From assembly GCA_947258715.1 (NCBI GenBank), contig CAMYJH010000006.1, positions 124,001 through 188,000 of the forward strand: DNA of 64,000 nt, written 5' to 3'. This document shows, in pieces, positions 17,414-26,803 of the stretch; the first letter of the stretch is position 1; the number at the start of each line of letters is the position of its first letter. Position numbers and translations under genes: made by a program. This DNA comes from an uncultured Gammaproteobacteria bacterium (GTDB taxonomy: Bacteria > Pseudomonadota > Gammaproteobacteria > HK1). The notes under the pieces are model-generated. The model was not told the DNA's origin. It searched no databases and worked only from the letters and a program-made list of their open reading frames with translations.

Positions 17414-18853
17414 ATGGATATCCCAGGCTTTCAGATAAAAAGAATCATTGGTCGCGGAGGGATGGCCACCGCTTACCTCGCGGTCCAAGAGTCCCTGGGC
17501 CGCGACGTCTGCCTCAAGACCATGCCTACCAGCAAGGGCGACAACACGTCCTTCCTCGAGCGATTCATGAACGAGGGACGCATTATCGCCGCGCTTCAGC
17601 ATCCCCACATCATCACTATCCACGATATCGGCGCCACGGGGGATCTGGTCTGGATCTCCATGGAATACGTAAACGGCGGAGATCTGAAGAATCGCATCGA
17701 GTTGGGCATGAACCCGCTGGAAGCCCTCGAGCTGCTGGCGAAAATTGGCAGTGCGCTGGATTTCGCCCACAAGCGCGGAATCATTCACCGCGACGTGAAG
17801 CCCCAGAACATCCTTTTCCGGCGCGACGGCACGCCGCTGCTAAGCGATTTCGGAATCGCCAAAGAAGTACAAATCGATACCGAGCTGACCTCGACGGGGA
17901 CTATTCTGGGCAGCCCATATTACATGAGCCCCGAGCAAGCCGAAGGCATGCAGGTGGACGGACGCACCGATATCTATAGCCTAGGCGTGCTGTTTTACGA
18001 AATGTTGACCAGCGAACGTCCCTATCCCGGCGATACGGCCATCAAGGTCATCATGCAGCACATACAGTCTCCGGTTCCGGAGCTTCCCGAAGACCTTCAG
18101 CAGTACCAGCCGCTGCTCAACAAAATAATGTGCAAGGAGCCGAACGAACGCATGCCGACGGCGGCTGCGCTGGTGGAAGAAGCGGAAGCGCTCCACCAAA
18201 CCCTTCACCGGGAAATGTATCCGTCGGCGACCGCCGCAGCGGAAGCCAAGGCGATACAAAGCGAAAAGGATCGCTTGCAGGCAGAAAAGCGCAAATGGCG
18301 AATGACGATACTGGGCGCATGCTGCGTCGTACTGGTGATCGCCTTTGGAAGCCTGCAGGTGTACATCGAGTCATTAAAGCCCACCCACATCGTCAAGCAG
18401 CGAGCTTCGGAAACGGAAATCACTCAGCCACTCGACGTCCAGGCAAGCGTCAATTCGCAGTCAATCTCCGCCGGCGCCACTGGGACCACGCCTGGCTTGA
18501 GCAAGCAACAGGTGATCAAGGCGCTGACCTGGCTGGCGGTGAACAGCCTTCAGGAGAACCGACTCACTTATCCGCCCGCGGATAACGCCTATTATTATTT
18601 CAGCCGACTGCTGGCAATGGACCCCGAAAACGAGTCGGCCAAGGACGGTTTTTCCAACATTGCGGAGCGCTACACCGAGCTTGCAGAGCAGGAGTTTTCC
18701 AACCGTAACTTCGGCAAGGCCCAGGCGTATATCGCCCTCGGCCTACAGGTGAAGCCGGATCACACGTCGCTGCTCGATTTGCAGGCCATGATTCAGGATC
18801 GGGAGAAATCGGCGCTCGACAAGTTTTTCGAGTTCCTGAAAGGCACCGGCTAA
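17414..18853 (+). CDS. Membrane-anchored Hanks-type Ser/Thr protein kinase
   Basis: A 479-residue protein. The kinase domain (about 7-265) has P-loop GRGGMA, catalytic Lys in VCLKTM (K35), HRDVKPQN, DFG in LSDFGIAKE and the SPEQ activation segment. A charged linker leads to a transmembrane helix (about 297-317) and a likely periplasmic tail with weak TPR-like helices (YYYFSRLLAMDPEN, AQAYIALGLQVKPD). This PknB-like topology suggests an envelope sensor. No PP2C phosphatase is adjacent; an FHA protein lies about 40 kb away. ATG 17414 follows a TATAAT by only 8 bases, so the mRNA could have little or no leader. Confidence 0.92.
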   Translation: MDIPGFQIKRIIGRGGMATAYLAVQESLGRDVCLKTMPTSKGDNTSFLERFMNEGRIIAALQHPHIITIHDIGATGDLVWISMEYVNGGDLKNRIELGMNPLEALELLAKIGSALDFAHKRGIIHRDVKPQNILFRRDGTPLLSDFGIAKEVQIDTELTSTGTILGSPYYMSPEQAEGMQVDGRTDIYSLGVLFYEMLTSERPYPGDTAIKVIMQHIQSPVPELPEDLQQYQPLLNKIMCKEPNERMPTAAALVEEAEALHQTLHREMYPSATAAAEAKAIQSEKDRLQAEKRKWRMTILGACCVVLVIAFGSLQVYIESLKPTHIVKQRASETEITQPLDVQASVNSQSISAGATGTTPGLSKQQVIKALTWLAVNSLQENRLTYPPADNAYYYFSRLLAMDPENESAKDGFSNIAERYTELAEQEFSNRNFGKAQAYIALGLQVKPDHTSLLDLQAMIQDREKSALDKFFEFLKGTG

Positions 18854-18909
18854 AACAAGCAGGGCTTTCGCCACAAGTCGGAAGCGGGCCCCAATCCCGA
18901 GCCAAGAGA

Positions 18910-19431
18910 TCAGCGATTTTTGCCGGAGCCGTTTTGCTGGTCCCAGGTGGAGATGAGCGCCTTGAGCTGTTCCACCACGCCACCGTCCAATTCCGCCGGC
19001 GACGACCCCGATAGCGCCGCCCGGGACTTCGTATCTTCGCTAGCGCTTGTCTCTTCCGAATCCGGCTGGGCGTTTAACTGAGCCGAAATCTGCCTCTCCG
19101 CCTCTTGCCTGCGCCGCGCCTCTCTCAGAGCGGCGCGCTCGAGCTTTTTTACTGCGTCCTGTTCACGCCGAAGATCCACCTCGAGGAAAGCGGCTTCGCG
19201 ATAAGCCTTGCGCTGCTCCGGGGGCATCTTGATCGCGGTGTCATCGACTAAGCGCCCGTCTTCAAACACCAGCACCCGCGGTCCTCGCTCGCCGCCGCGA
19301 TACCAGGAAGGGGGTTCGCCGGACAGGCGCACATTTCCGCTTTCGCCGTCCACCCACTGATACATGCGCGCGTGCGCGGAAGTAGCGAGCGCAAATATAG
19401 TGACGAGAAGTAACGAAAATAGTATTCGCAT
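18910..19431 (-). CDS. DUF4124 domain periplasmic protein
   Basis: A 173-residue protein with a signal peptide (MRILFSLLLVTIFALATSAHA) and then the DUF4124 start MYQWVDG.GNVRLSG. A long charged helical, coiled-coil-like stretch follows (about residues 75-125, rich in RRE/QEAERQ). DUF4124 proteins are small exported proteins of unknown role, common in Gammaproteobacteria. ATG 19431 is chosen because the signal peptide starts there. It is the last gene of the rph-rdgB-hemW group, 17 bases after hemW. Confidence 0.85.
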   Translation of the reverse strand: MRILFSLLLVTIFALATSAHARMYQWVDGESGNVRLSGEPPSWYRGGERGPRVLVFEDGRLVDDTAIKMPPEQRKAYREAAFLEVDLRREQDAVKKLERAALREARRRQEAERQISAQLNAQPDSEETSASEDTKSRAALSGSSPAELDGGVVEQLKALISTWDQQNGSGKNR

Positions 19432-19448
19432 GGCGAGCGGCCCATCAA

Positions 19449-20681
19449 TCAATGGTCTCTATAAGATATTAGTCCGTCTCCCGCCGGCGCGCAGGGCACT
19501 ACACCGGGCGGACGGCGTTGGGTCCCGGGCATGAACAACAGCAGAAGATCGTCGAGGAACTCGATACCGAGCGTCGTCGGCCTGAGCATGCCGTTGCGGA
19601 TTGCAACCAAATTCTTCGATTCAGCCTCGGCAAGAGCGTGGGAGATTTTTCCAAGCGGGAGCCCGCTGCGCTCAGAGAAAAGCGCGAGTTCGAAGCCGGC
19701 GACGAGTCGCAGCGCGTTGATCATGAATTCCAAAGGCAACATGTTTCGCGCCAAGACCTCGCGCCTGAGGTCGAAGCGGCGATCTCCCGCCGCCTCGAGA
19801 TAGGCGCGCGGGTGCCGCAGTTTGAGGCTGCGCGATATTTCACCACGGCCAAAATCGGTCACCTTGCCATGGGCGCCGGCGCCTATACCCAGGTAGTCGC
19901 CGAAACGCCAGTAGTTGAGATTATGACGGCATTCGAATCCGGGTCGCGCGAACGCCGAGACCTCATAGCGGGCATAGCCGCGCGCCTCTAGAAGTTCGAT
20001 GCCTTGCTGCGACATTCGCCATGCGGTCTCTTCGGCGGGAAGCTCCGGTGGCTGCCTGATGAATAAGGTATTGGGTTCCAAGGTAAGCTGATAGTAAGAG
20101 ATGTGCGTGGGTTCTAACTCCAGCGCCGATTGCACATCCGATAGGGCCTTCGCTCTTGTTTGTCCGGGAAGCGCATACATCAGGTCCAAATTGAGACTGT
20201 CGAAATTTGCCTCCTTCGCCATTTCAGTCGCGGCACGCGCATCGCGACCGTCGTGTATGCGGCCGATGGCCGCAAGCAGTTCGTCGTCAAAACTCTGCAC
20301 CCCGATGGAAAGCCGAGTGACACCGGCCTGACGAAAGCCGACGAAGCGGACCGCCTCGGCGGTACCCGGGTTGGCTTCGAGAGTAATTTCGCACCCGGGA
20401 GAAAGCTCTACCAAATCCCCGATTCCCTCAATCAGTCTCGCAACCGCGTCCGGCGAAAGCAGGCTCGGCGTACCGCCGCCGATAAACACGCTTTCCACAG
20501 ATGGGGATTGCAACACCGCGCATTCTGTTTCCAGATCGGCAAGCAGCGCGTCGACATACGCTTTTTCAGGCAGCTCGGCCTTCAACGTGTGGGAGTTGAA
20601 ATCACAGTAGGGGCACTTCTTCACGCACCACGGAACGTGAACGTAAAGGGAAAGGGGTATGGAATCTGAGAACTCAGGCAT
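19449..20681 (-). CDS. hemW: Radical SAM haem chaperone HemW
   Basis: A 410-residue HemN-like radical SAM protein. The CxxxCxxC cluster motif is CVKKCPYC (residues 19-26), with GGGTPS after it and TRLSIGVQSF and DLMYALPGQT in the barrel. The HemW C-terminal domain (MLPLEFMINALRL) follows. HemW delivers haem and lacks the oxidase residues of true coproporphyrinogen oxidase HemN. It overlaps rdgB by 8 bases. The tail is longer and more Pro-rich than usual. Confidence 0.94.
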   Translation of the reverse strand: MPEFSDSIPLSLYVHVPWCVKKCPYCDFNSHTLKAELPEKAYVDALLADLETECAVLQSPSVESVFIGGGTPSLLSPDAVARLIEGIGDLVELSPGCEITLEANPGTAEAVRFVGFRQAGVTRLSIGVQSFDDELLAAIGRIHDGRDARAATEMAKEANFDSLNLDLMYALPGQTRAKALSDVQSALELEPTHISYYQLTLEPNTLFIRQPPELPAEETAWRMSQQGIELLEARGYARYEVSAFARPGFECRHNLNYWRFGDYLGIGAGAHGKVTDFGRGEISRSLKLRHPRAYLEAAGDRRFDLRREVLARNMLPLEFMINALRLVAGFELALFSERSGLPLGKISHALAEAESKNLVAIRNGMLRPTTLGIEFLDDLLLLFMPGTQRRPPGVVPCAPAGDGLISYRDH

Positions 20682-21282
20682 AGCGGCTTCTCAGCGCGCG
20701 TTTGAGCGCTCGAAGCGCCTTACCCCGATGGCTCAGCGCGTTCTTGCGCTCGGGGTCAAGTTCGGCCGCGGTCATTCCCTCGGAGGGCACAAAGAACAGC
20801 GGATCATATCCGAACCCACTGTCCCCCCTGGTTGTTTCCAGAATTCGTCCTTCCCATATTCCGCGACAGATCACCGGTGCACGATCCTCCGCGTTTTCCA
20901 CGTAAACCATTACGCATACGAAGCGCGCCGTTCGGGCGCTCGCATCTACGCCGGCGAGATTAGTCAACAACTTGTCGATATTGTCTTCGTCGCCGGCATC
21001 CCCTCCGGCATAGCGCGCCGAGAGAACACCCGGGGCGCCGTCAAGCGCGTCGACTTCCAGCCCGGAGTCATCGGCGATGGCGGGGAGTCCGGTGCAGCGC
21101 GATGCGTTGCGGGCCTTGATCAGCGCGTTGGCTTCGAAGCTATTCCCCGATTCCTCGGCTTCGGCTACCCCGAGCGCCGACTGGGGCACCAGATCTGCGC
21201 CGAAATCCTCAAGCAGGGCGCAAAGCTCCCTCAGCTTTCCCGCATTGCCGCTGGCAACGACCACGCGTCGCGGACCGCTCAT
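20674..21282 (-). CDS. rdgB: XTP/dITP pyrophosphatase
   Basis: A 202-residue Ham1-type pyrophosphatase that removes non-canonical purine nucleotides (dITP, XTP). Signatures are VVASGNAGKLREL, ADDSGLEVDAL, GVLSARYAG, FGYDPLFFVP and the closing ALSHRGKAL. ATG 21282 gives the standard MSGPRRVVVASGN start. It sits 16 bases after rph and overlaps hemW, the common proteobacterial order. Confidence 0.96.
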   Translation of the reverse strand: MSGPRRVVVASGNAGKLRELCALLEDFGADLVPQSALGVAEAEESGNSFEANALIKARNASRCTGLPAIADDSGLEVDALDGAPGVLSARYAGGDAGDEDNIDKLLTNLAGVDASARTARFVCVMVYVENAEDRAPVICRGIWEGRILETTRGDSGFGYDPLFFVPSEGMTAAELDPERKNALSHRGKALRALKRALRSRYA

Positions 21283-21298
21283 GGCGAAGCAAGCGTCC

Positions 21299-22033
21299 TC
21301 AGACGGAGCCGAGGGTTCTGCGCTGCGCATCGAGTAGCTGGCCGATACCCTTTTCCGCCAGCGCCAACATCGCGTCCAGCTCAGAGCGGCGAAAGGCGTG
21401 GCCCTCGGCGGTACCCTGAAGCTCAACGAAAGCGCCGCCTCCGGTCATCACTACGTTCATATCGGTCTCTGCTTCCGAATCTTCCGCGTAATCCAGATCA
21501 AGCACCGGCTGACCGCGATATATGCCCACCGAAACCGCTGCGACCTGGGCGCGGATCGGATCTCGTGTCGGCGGCTCACCGAAACGCTCGGGGTCACGCT
21601 CGATACAGTCCAGCGCGTCCACCAGCGCCACATAGCCCCCAGTGATGGCTGCCGTTCGGGTGCCTCCGTCGGCCTGAAGCACATCGCAGTCCACGGTCAC
21701 CGTGCGCTCGCCCAGCGCACCCAGGTCCACTACCGCACGCAGCGAGCGCCCGATAAGACGCTGGATTTCGAGGGTTCGACCACCCTGACGCCCTCGAGCC
21801 GCCTCGCGTGACATGCGACTGCCGGTGGAGCGGGGCAGCATTCCGTATTCGGCGGTGACCCAACCCTGCGCCTTACCGCGCAAGAAAACCGGCACCTTGG
21901 TCTCCAAGCTGGCGGTGCAGAGCAACCGGGTCTCGCCGACCTCCACCAGCACAGAGCCCTCGGCGTGGCGAGAATAGCGCCGCGTGAGGCGAATCTGTCG
22001 AAGCTCGTCGGGGGCGCGGCCACTGGGTCGCAT
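21299..22033 (-). CDS. rph: Ribonuclease PH
   Basis: A 244-residue phosphorolytic 3'-to-5' exoribonuclease that trims tRNA 3' ends. Signatures are [81 protein letters not shown] 22033 gives the standard start. It is divergent from yicC, with a 154-base intergenic region between the starts, and heads rph-rdgB-hemW-DUF4124. Confidence 0.97.
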   Translation of the reverse strand: MRPSGRAPDELRQIRLTRRYSRHAEGSVLVEVGETRLLCTASLETKVPVFLRGKAQGWVTAEYGMLPRSTGSRMSREAARGRQGGRTLEIQRLIGRSLRAVVDLGALGERTVTVDCDVLQADGGTRTAAITGGYVALVDALDCIERDPERFGEPPTRDPIRAQVAAVSVGIYRGQPVLDLDYAEDSEAETDMNVVMTGGGAFVELQGTAEGHAFRRSELDAMLALAEKGIGQLLDAQRRTLGSV

Positions 22034-22187
22034 CGGGCTATCCTGGGTGCGAAAGCGTCGTATTATATCGTCGGGGATAGGCAGACTGCAGAAACGTGTC
22101 GCCCCCGGCATCGGCGCCGACGGCGTTTTCGAAGACTGACGCAGCGTATACCATTGCGCTTTTGCGCACGACGGTGGCGAACTATCC

Positions 22188-23054
22188 ATGATCCGCAGCA
22201 TGACGGCATTTGCCCGCGCCGAATCCGAGCAGCCCTGGGGTTCTGCCCAGCTCGAGCTCAGATCCGTTAACAACCGCTACCTGGACATTGCGCCGCGGCT
22301 GCCCGATGAGCTTCGCCCACTGGAATCCGTAGTCAGGGAACGCATCGGCGCAAAGCTCGGCCGCGGCAAAGTCGACTGCGTATTCAAGATCAGCTACGCC
22401 AGCGATCGCGATACGGCATTTACGCTAAACCTGACGATAGCGGAGCAGGTCGTGCGCGCGATCGAGCAGATACAACCTCTGCTGGAGAACGCTCACGCAG
22501 TCACCCCGATGGAGGTCTTGCGCTGGCCCGGCGTTATCCAGGCGAGCGTCCCCGATCTAAAAGCAATTCAAGCCACAGCCATTGAGCTGCTGGACGGCGC
22601 CCTAAGTGAACTGATTGCAATGCGCACCCGGGAGGGCGAGAAAATAACCGCCATGATCGTGCAGCGCTGTGACAATATCGAAAGCATCGTTTCCAGCCTG
22701 CGCGTCCGGGTACCGAAGATACTGGCTGAAATCCGTCGCAAGCTCGAGGCGCGACTGGAGGAGCTAAAGGCCCAGCCGGACCAGGAGCGGCTGGAACAGG
22801 AAATGCTCTACCTTGCGCAAAAGCTCGACATCACAGAGGAACTCGACAGGCTCGATGCCCACCTGAGTGAGGTACGCCAGGTGCTGGAAAGCGAGGAGCC
22901 GGTGGGTCGGCGGCTGGATTTTCTGATGCAAGAACTCAATCGTGAGGCAAACACCATCGGATCCAAATCGAGCGACGCGGAAACGACGCGATCGTCAGTG
23001 GACCTCAAAGTCTTTATTGAACAAATACGCGAACAGGTCCAGAACGTCGAGTGA
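22188..23054 (+). CDS. yicC: YicC family endoribonuclease
   Basis: A 288-residue protein with the family start [12 protein letters not shown] and [15 protein letters not shown], a helical middle, and the conserved C-terminus [22 protein letters not shown]. YicC is an RNase that can act on small RNAs such as RyhB in E. coli. It is directly upstream of gmk, as in most Gammaproteobacteria, and divergent from rph. Confidence 0.95.
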   Translation: MIRSMTAFARAESEQPWGSAQLELRSVNNRYLDIAPRLPDELRPLESVVRERIGAKLGRGKVDCVFKISYASDRDTAFTLNLTIAEQVVRAIEQIQPLLENAHAVTPMEVLRWPGVIQASVPDLKAIQATAIELLDGALSELIAMRTREGEKITAMIVQRCDNIESIVSSLRVRVPKILAEIRRKLEARLEELKAQPDQERLEQEMLYLAQKLDITEELDRLDAHLSEVRQVLESEEPVGRRLDFLMQELNREANTIGSKSSDAETTRSSVDLKVFIEQIREQVQNVE

Positions 23055-23109
23055 ATCGCCTGCGCCATCGCATCGCCTGCGTAAGGAAACGGATTCTTAC
23101 AACCAGTCC

Positions 23110-23754
23110 ATGAGCACGTCTTCGAATTCGGGCACCCTGTTCGTGGTCAGCGCGCCGTCCGGTGCGGGGAAAACGAGCCTGCTGCGCGCACTGCTGGACT
23201 CGGAGGACAACCTGGTATTGTCCGTTTCCCACACTACCCGACCACCCCGGCCCGGGGAGCGCGACGGCGTGGACTACCACTTTGTCGCAGCCGATGAATT
23301 CGAGTCCATGCTGGGCAGGGGCGAATTTCTCGAGCATGCCACCGTGTTCGGCAATCGATACGGAACCGGCCGGGCCCAGGTCAACGCTTCCCTTTCGCTT
23401 GGCGTCGACGTGATCTTGGAGATCGACTGGCAGGGTGCGCACCAGATCCGCCAGGCCATGCCTGAAAGCGTCCAGCTTTTCGTGCTACCGCCTTCCCGAG
23501 AGGTGCTGGGGCAGCGCCTACGCGACCGTGGAACCGACAGCGGCAAGGTGATCGAGGCCCGCTTGCGGGCGGCGGGCAGAGAAATCTCCCACTTCCGTGA
23601 ATTCGATTATCTGCTGGTCAATGACGACTTTGACCGCGCCCTTGGTGGCATGCGCGCAGTGGTGCAGGCGGCGCGTCTGAGTCTTGCAAGGCAGCAGGTC
23701 CGCCACGCGGTCCTGATCCGAGATTTGCTAGCGGACAGCCAGCCGATTGAGTAG
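23110..23754 (+). CDS. gmk: Guanylate kinase
   Basis: A 214-residue GMP kinase. The P-loop SAPSGAGKTSL is at about 14-24, with SHTTRPPRPGERDGVDYHF and the EIDWQGAHQIR Walker B region. The R.G..S motif is readable as RDRGTDS. ATG 23110 gives an N-terminal extension typical of proteobacterial Gmk. It starts 55 bases after yicC and 75 bases before rpoZ. Confidence 0.97.
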   Translation: MSTSSNSGTLFVVSAPSGAGKTSLLRALLDSEDNLVLSVSHTTRPPRPGERDGVDYHFVAADEFESMLGRGEFLEHATVFGNRYGTGRAQVNASLSLGVDVILEIDWQGAHQIRQAMPESVQLFVLPPSREVLGQRLRDRGTDSGKVIEARLRAAGREISHFREFDYLLVNDDFDRALGGMRAVVQAARLSLARQQVRHAVLIRDLLADSQPIE

Positions 23755-23829
23755 TATGGTTTGTTTATATTCAGGAAAAGCGCTCTGCGTGCTGCAGGGC
23801 TTCATTGATCATTTGCATAGGAGAGGCGA

Positions 23830-24117
23830 ATGGCAAGAATTACCGTTGAAGACTGCGTTGAAAAGATTGGCAACCGCTTCGAGCTGGTGCTCGTAGCGAC
23901 CAAGCGCGCGCGTCAAATCGCCCGCGGATCGACGCCGCTGGTTGAAGAAGAGAACGACAAGTCAACCGTACTCGCGCTGCGGGAGATCGCGGACGGCAAG
24001 GTCGATGCATCCATCATGGACCAGGAGCCGGAGCCGGTCGGCGAAGAGGAAGGAATATTGGAAATTGCGCAAGTCCTGCCCGAATCGGAGCCACCGAGGG
24101 AAGAGCCTCAGCCCTGA
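23830..24117 (+). CDS. rpoZ: RNA polymerase omega subunit
   Basis: A 95-residue omega subunit: [23 protein letters not shown], then [13 protein letters not shown] and [12 protein letters not shown]. Omega helps fold beta' and forms part of ppGpp site 1, which suits its place before spoT. An AGGAGAG ribosome site precedes the ATG. The acidic tail is slightly longer than the E. coli subunit's. Confidence 0.97.
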   Translation: MARITVEDCVEKIGNRFELVLVATKRARQIARGSTPLVEEENDKSTVLALREIADGKVDASIMDQEPEPVGEEEGILEIAQVLPESEPPREEPQP

Positions 24118-24177
24118 TCAAGCCTTAGGGCCCGTCCCGGATAAACTCTGTGGCTCGCGCAATGCGGGAGACCGTCC

Positions 24178-26298
24178 GTGTTCCTGATAAGCGATCTCTG
24201 CGGATTGGCCGATAACTACCTCGAGCCGGATCAAGTCAGGGAAATTTACAGGGCCTACCAATTCGGCGCCGAAGCACACGAGGGGCAGCGTCGCGCTTCG
24301 GGCGAACCTTACATCCAGCATCCCATCCAGGTCGCCAAGATTCTGGCGGAAATGCGCCTGGACTATCAAAGTATCGTCGCCGCGATTCTTCACGACGTCA
24401 TTGAGGACACCGACACTGCAAAGCCACAAATTGCGAAACAGTTTGGTAAGGAAGTGGCTGAACTCGTGGATGGTGTCAGCAAACTAACGCAGATTAGTTT
24501 CGAAAGCCGCGCTGAAGCGCAGGCCGAATATTTCAGGAAGATGCTGATGGCCATGGCGCGGGATATCCGGGTCATTCTGGTTAAGCTCGCCGATCGTTTG
24601 CACAACATGCGCACGCTGTCCGCGCTCCCGATGGACAAACGCCGGCGTATTGCTCGTGAAACCCTGGAAATCTATGCGCCCATCGCCCATCGTTTGGGGC
24701 TCAACAACATCCGACTCGAGCTTGAGGATCTGGGCTTCCGCACGCTGCATCCAATGCGCTACCGAATACTTTCTGCCGAGGTCAAGAAGGCGCGCGGTCA
24801 CCGCAAACAGGTGGTTCGTAAAATCGAAACTTCGATGAAACGCCGCCTCAGGCAGGAAGAGTTGAACGCGCGGGTCGAAGGCCGTGAAAAGCATCTTTAC
24901 AGCCTTTACAGAAAAATGCGCGGCAAGAGATTGTCTTTTGCCGAAGTGCACGACGTTTACGCGTTCCGAATAACTGTCGACACCGCTGACGCGTGCTACC
25001 GCGCGCTCGGGATCATGCACGGACTGTACAAGCCCGTTCCGGGAAAATTCAAGGACTATGTGGCGCTGCCTAAACCCAATGGCTACCAGTCTCTGCACAC
25101 CGTATTGTTTGGGCCCTACGGCACACCCATGGAAGTACAGATCAGGACTGAAGACATGCATGCGGTGGCGGAAGCCGGCATCGCAGCCCACTGGCTGTAC
25201 AAGAGCAGTGACTCAGCCACGAGCACGGCACAGAAGCGCGCCCGTCAGTGGCTAAAAGAGCTGCTTGAAATGCAAAAGCAGTCCGGGGATTCCATCGAGT
25301 TTCTGGAAAACGTCAAGGTCGATTTGTTTCCCAAGGAGGTTTACGTCTTCACGCCAGCGGGCGACATCATGGCGCTGCCCCGAGGCGCGACGCCCGTGGA
25401 CCTCGCCTATGCCGTCCACACGGACGTGGGAAACACCTGCATCGCGGCAAAGACCGACGGGCGCTACACGCCGCTGTCGACTCCGCTGGTGACCGGACAA
25501 AACGTGGAAATTGTGACCGCGCCCTGGGGACGTCCCAGCGCCAACTGGCTCAACTTCGTTGTCACCGGAAAAGCGCGATCCAATATACGCAATTACCTCA
25601 AGCACCTGCGCACCGGTGAGGCCATCGAGTTGGGGCAAAGACTTCTCACCCAGGCGCTGGCGTCGGAATCGTTATCCATGGAAGAAGTGCCGGCGAAACG
25701 AATCGAGACCCTGCTCGACGAATACCATCTGCAAAGCATCGACGAGTTACTGGAAGAGATTGGTCTGGGTAAGCGCATTGCGCCGCTGGTTGCGCTGCGG
25801 CTGCTTCCTAATCGCGCCAGCGGGATCAAGGAGGTGGTTGGAAGAAACGACAAGCAACCTCTTTACATCAAGGGATCGGAGGGCATGGTCGTGAACTTCG
25901 GAAAATGCTGCCATCCGATCCCCGGAGACAATGTTATCGGATTCTTGAGCGCCGGCCGCGGCATCGTGATTCACACTTCTTCCTGCAGGAACCTGGTTGA
26001 TTTTTCCGACAAACCGGAAAAGTGGGTGGACGTGGTTTGGCAACCGAATATCGAGGGGGAATTTCCGGTGGAAATTCGCGTCGTAGTCAAAGACCAAAAG
26101 GGCGTGCTGGCTACGGTTGCGGCGGCGATATCGGAGCTCGGCGCGAACATCGAAAACGTCGGTCTGGAAAATCGTGACGGCGCAAACTCCACCCTGACTT
26201 TCCTGCTTGCGGTCAGCGACCGGATTCACTTGGCGAAAATCATCCGCCGCGTGCGCGGCATTGCCCAGGTTTCAAAGATAGCTCGGGCGCACAGCTGA
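24178..26298 (+). CDS. spoT: Bifunctional (p)ppGpp synthetase/hydrolase SpoT
   Basis: A 706-residue RelA/SpoT homologue. The HD hydrolase domain (about 25-180) has HPIQVAKIL and the intact ILHDVIEDT. The synthetase domain (about 240-370) has FKDYVALPKPNGYQSLHT and QIRTEDMHAVAE. TGS (about 390-450) carries VYVFTPAGDIMALP and a C-terminal ACT domain (about 625-705) is present. An intact HD motif argues for SpoT rather than RelA. GTG 24178 lies 60 bases after rpoZ, the standard arrangement. Confidence 0.96.
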   Translation: MFLISDLCGLADNYLEPDQVREIYRAYQFGAEAHEGQRRASGEPYIQHPIQVAKILAEMRLDYQSIVAAILHDVIEDTDTAKPQIAKQFGKEVAELVDGVSKLTQISFESRAEAQAEYFRKMLMAMARDIRVILVKLADRLHNMRTLSALPMDKRRRIARETLEIYAPIAHRLGLNNIRLELEDLGFRTLHPMRYRILSAEVKKARGHRKQVVRKIETSMKRRLRQEELNARVEGREKHLYSLYRKMRGKRLSFAEVHDVYAFRITVDTADACYRALGIMHGLYKPVPGKFKDYVALPKPNGYQSLHTVLFGPYGTPMEVQIRTEDMHAVAEAGIAAHWLYKSSDSATSTAQKRARQWLKELLEMQKQSGDSIEFLENVKVDLFPKEVYVFTPAGDIMALPRGATPVDLAYAVHTDVGNTCIAAKTDGRYTPLSTPLVTGQNVEIVTAPWGRPSANWLNFVVTGKARSNIRNYLKHLRTGEAIELGQRLLTQALASESLSMEEVPAKRIETLLDEYHLQSIDELLEEIGLGKRIAPLVALRLLPNRASGIKEVVGRNDKQPLYIKGSEGMVVNFGKCCHPIPGDNVIGFLSAGRGIVIHTSSCRNLVDFSDKPEKWVDVVWQPNIEGEFPVEIRVVVKDQKGVLATVAAAISELGANIENVGLENRDGANSTLTFLLAVSDRIHLAKIIRRVRGIAQVSKIARAHS

Positions 26299-26345
26299 AC
26301 GCCGCGCCTAATCTCCTGTCTCGAGGTTCAACCAGGAAACAAAGC

Positions 26346-26726
26346 ATGACCAGAACCACCATCAACACATCCGACGCGCCCGGCGCCATCGGCACCTACT
26401 CTCAGGCGGTCAACATTAACGGCACCGTTTATCTTTCGGGGCAGATCCCTCTGCTGCCGGAGAGCATGACGCTGGTGGAAGACCCGGACGAGCAGATACA
26501 TCAGGTGTTCAAGAACCTCGGCGCGGTGGCCCGGGCGGCCGGGGGGAATCTCAATGACGTGGTCAAGCTTACGATTTATCTCACCGATCTTTCGCTTTTT
26601 GCCCGGGTGAACGAGATCATGGCCGGGTACTTGGACGAGCCGTTTCCGGCCCGCGCTGCGGTGGGCGTAGCCGAACTGCCCAAAGGTGCCAAGATCGAGA
26701 TCGAAGGGATCATGGTCCTCGCCTGA
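26346..26726 (+). CDS. ridA: RidA family enamine/imine deaminase
   Basis: A 126-residue YjgF/YER057c/UK114 protein that hydrolyses reactive 2-aminoacrylate-type enamines. The conserved IGTYSQAV, VYLSGQIPL, NLNDVVKLTIYLTDL and FPARAAVGVAELPKGAKIEIEG are all present, including the catalytic Arg in PARAAV. It lies 47 bases after spoT in the conserved spoT-ridA-recG order. Confidence 0.96.
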   Translation: MTRTTINTSDAPGAIGTYSQAVNINGTVYLSGQIPLLPESMTLVEDPDEQIHQVFKNLGAVARAAGGNLNDVVKLTIYLTDLSLFARVNEIMAGYLDEPFPARAAVGVAELPKGAKIEIEGIMVLA

Positions 26727-26803
26727 CCAGGTGTTCTTGCCAGCCGAGGCCGCAAATCCGTGGGATTGAAGTCCCGTCGCACGCGCCAGCGCCTTGCTTG
26801 CTG

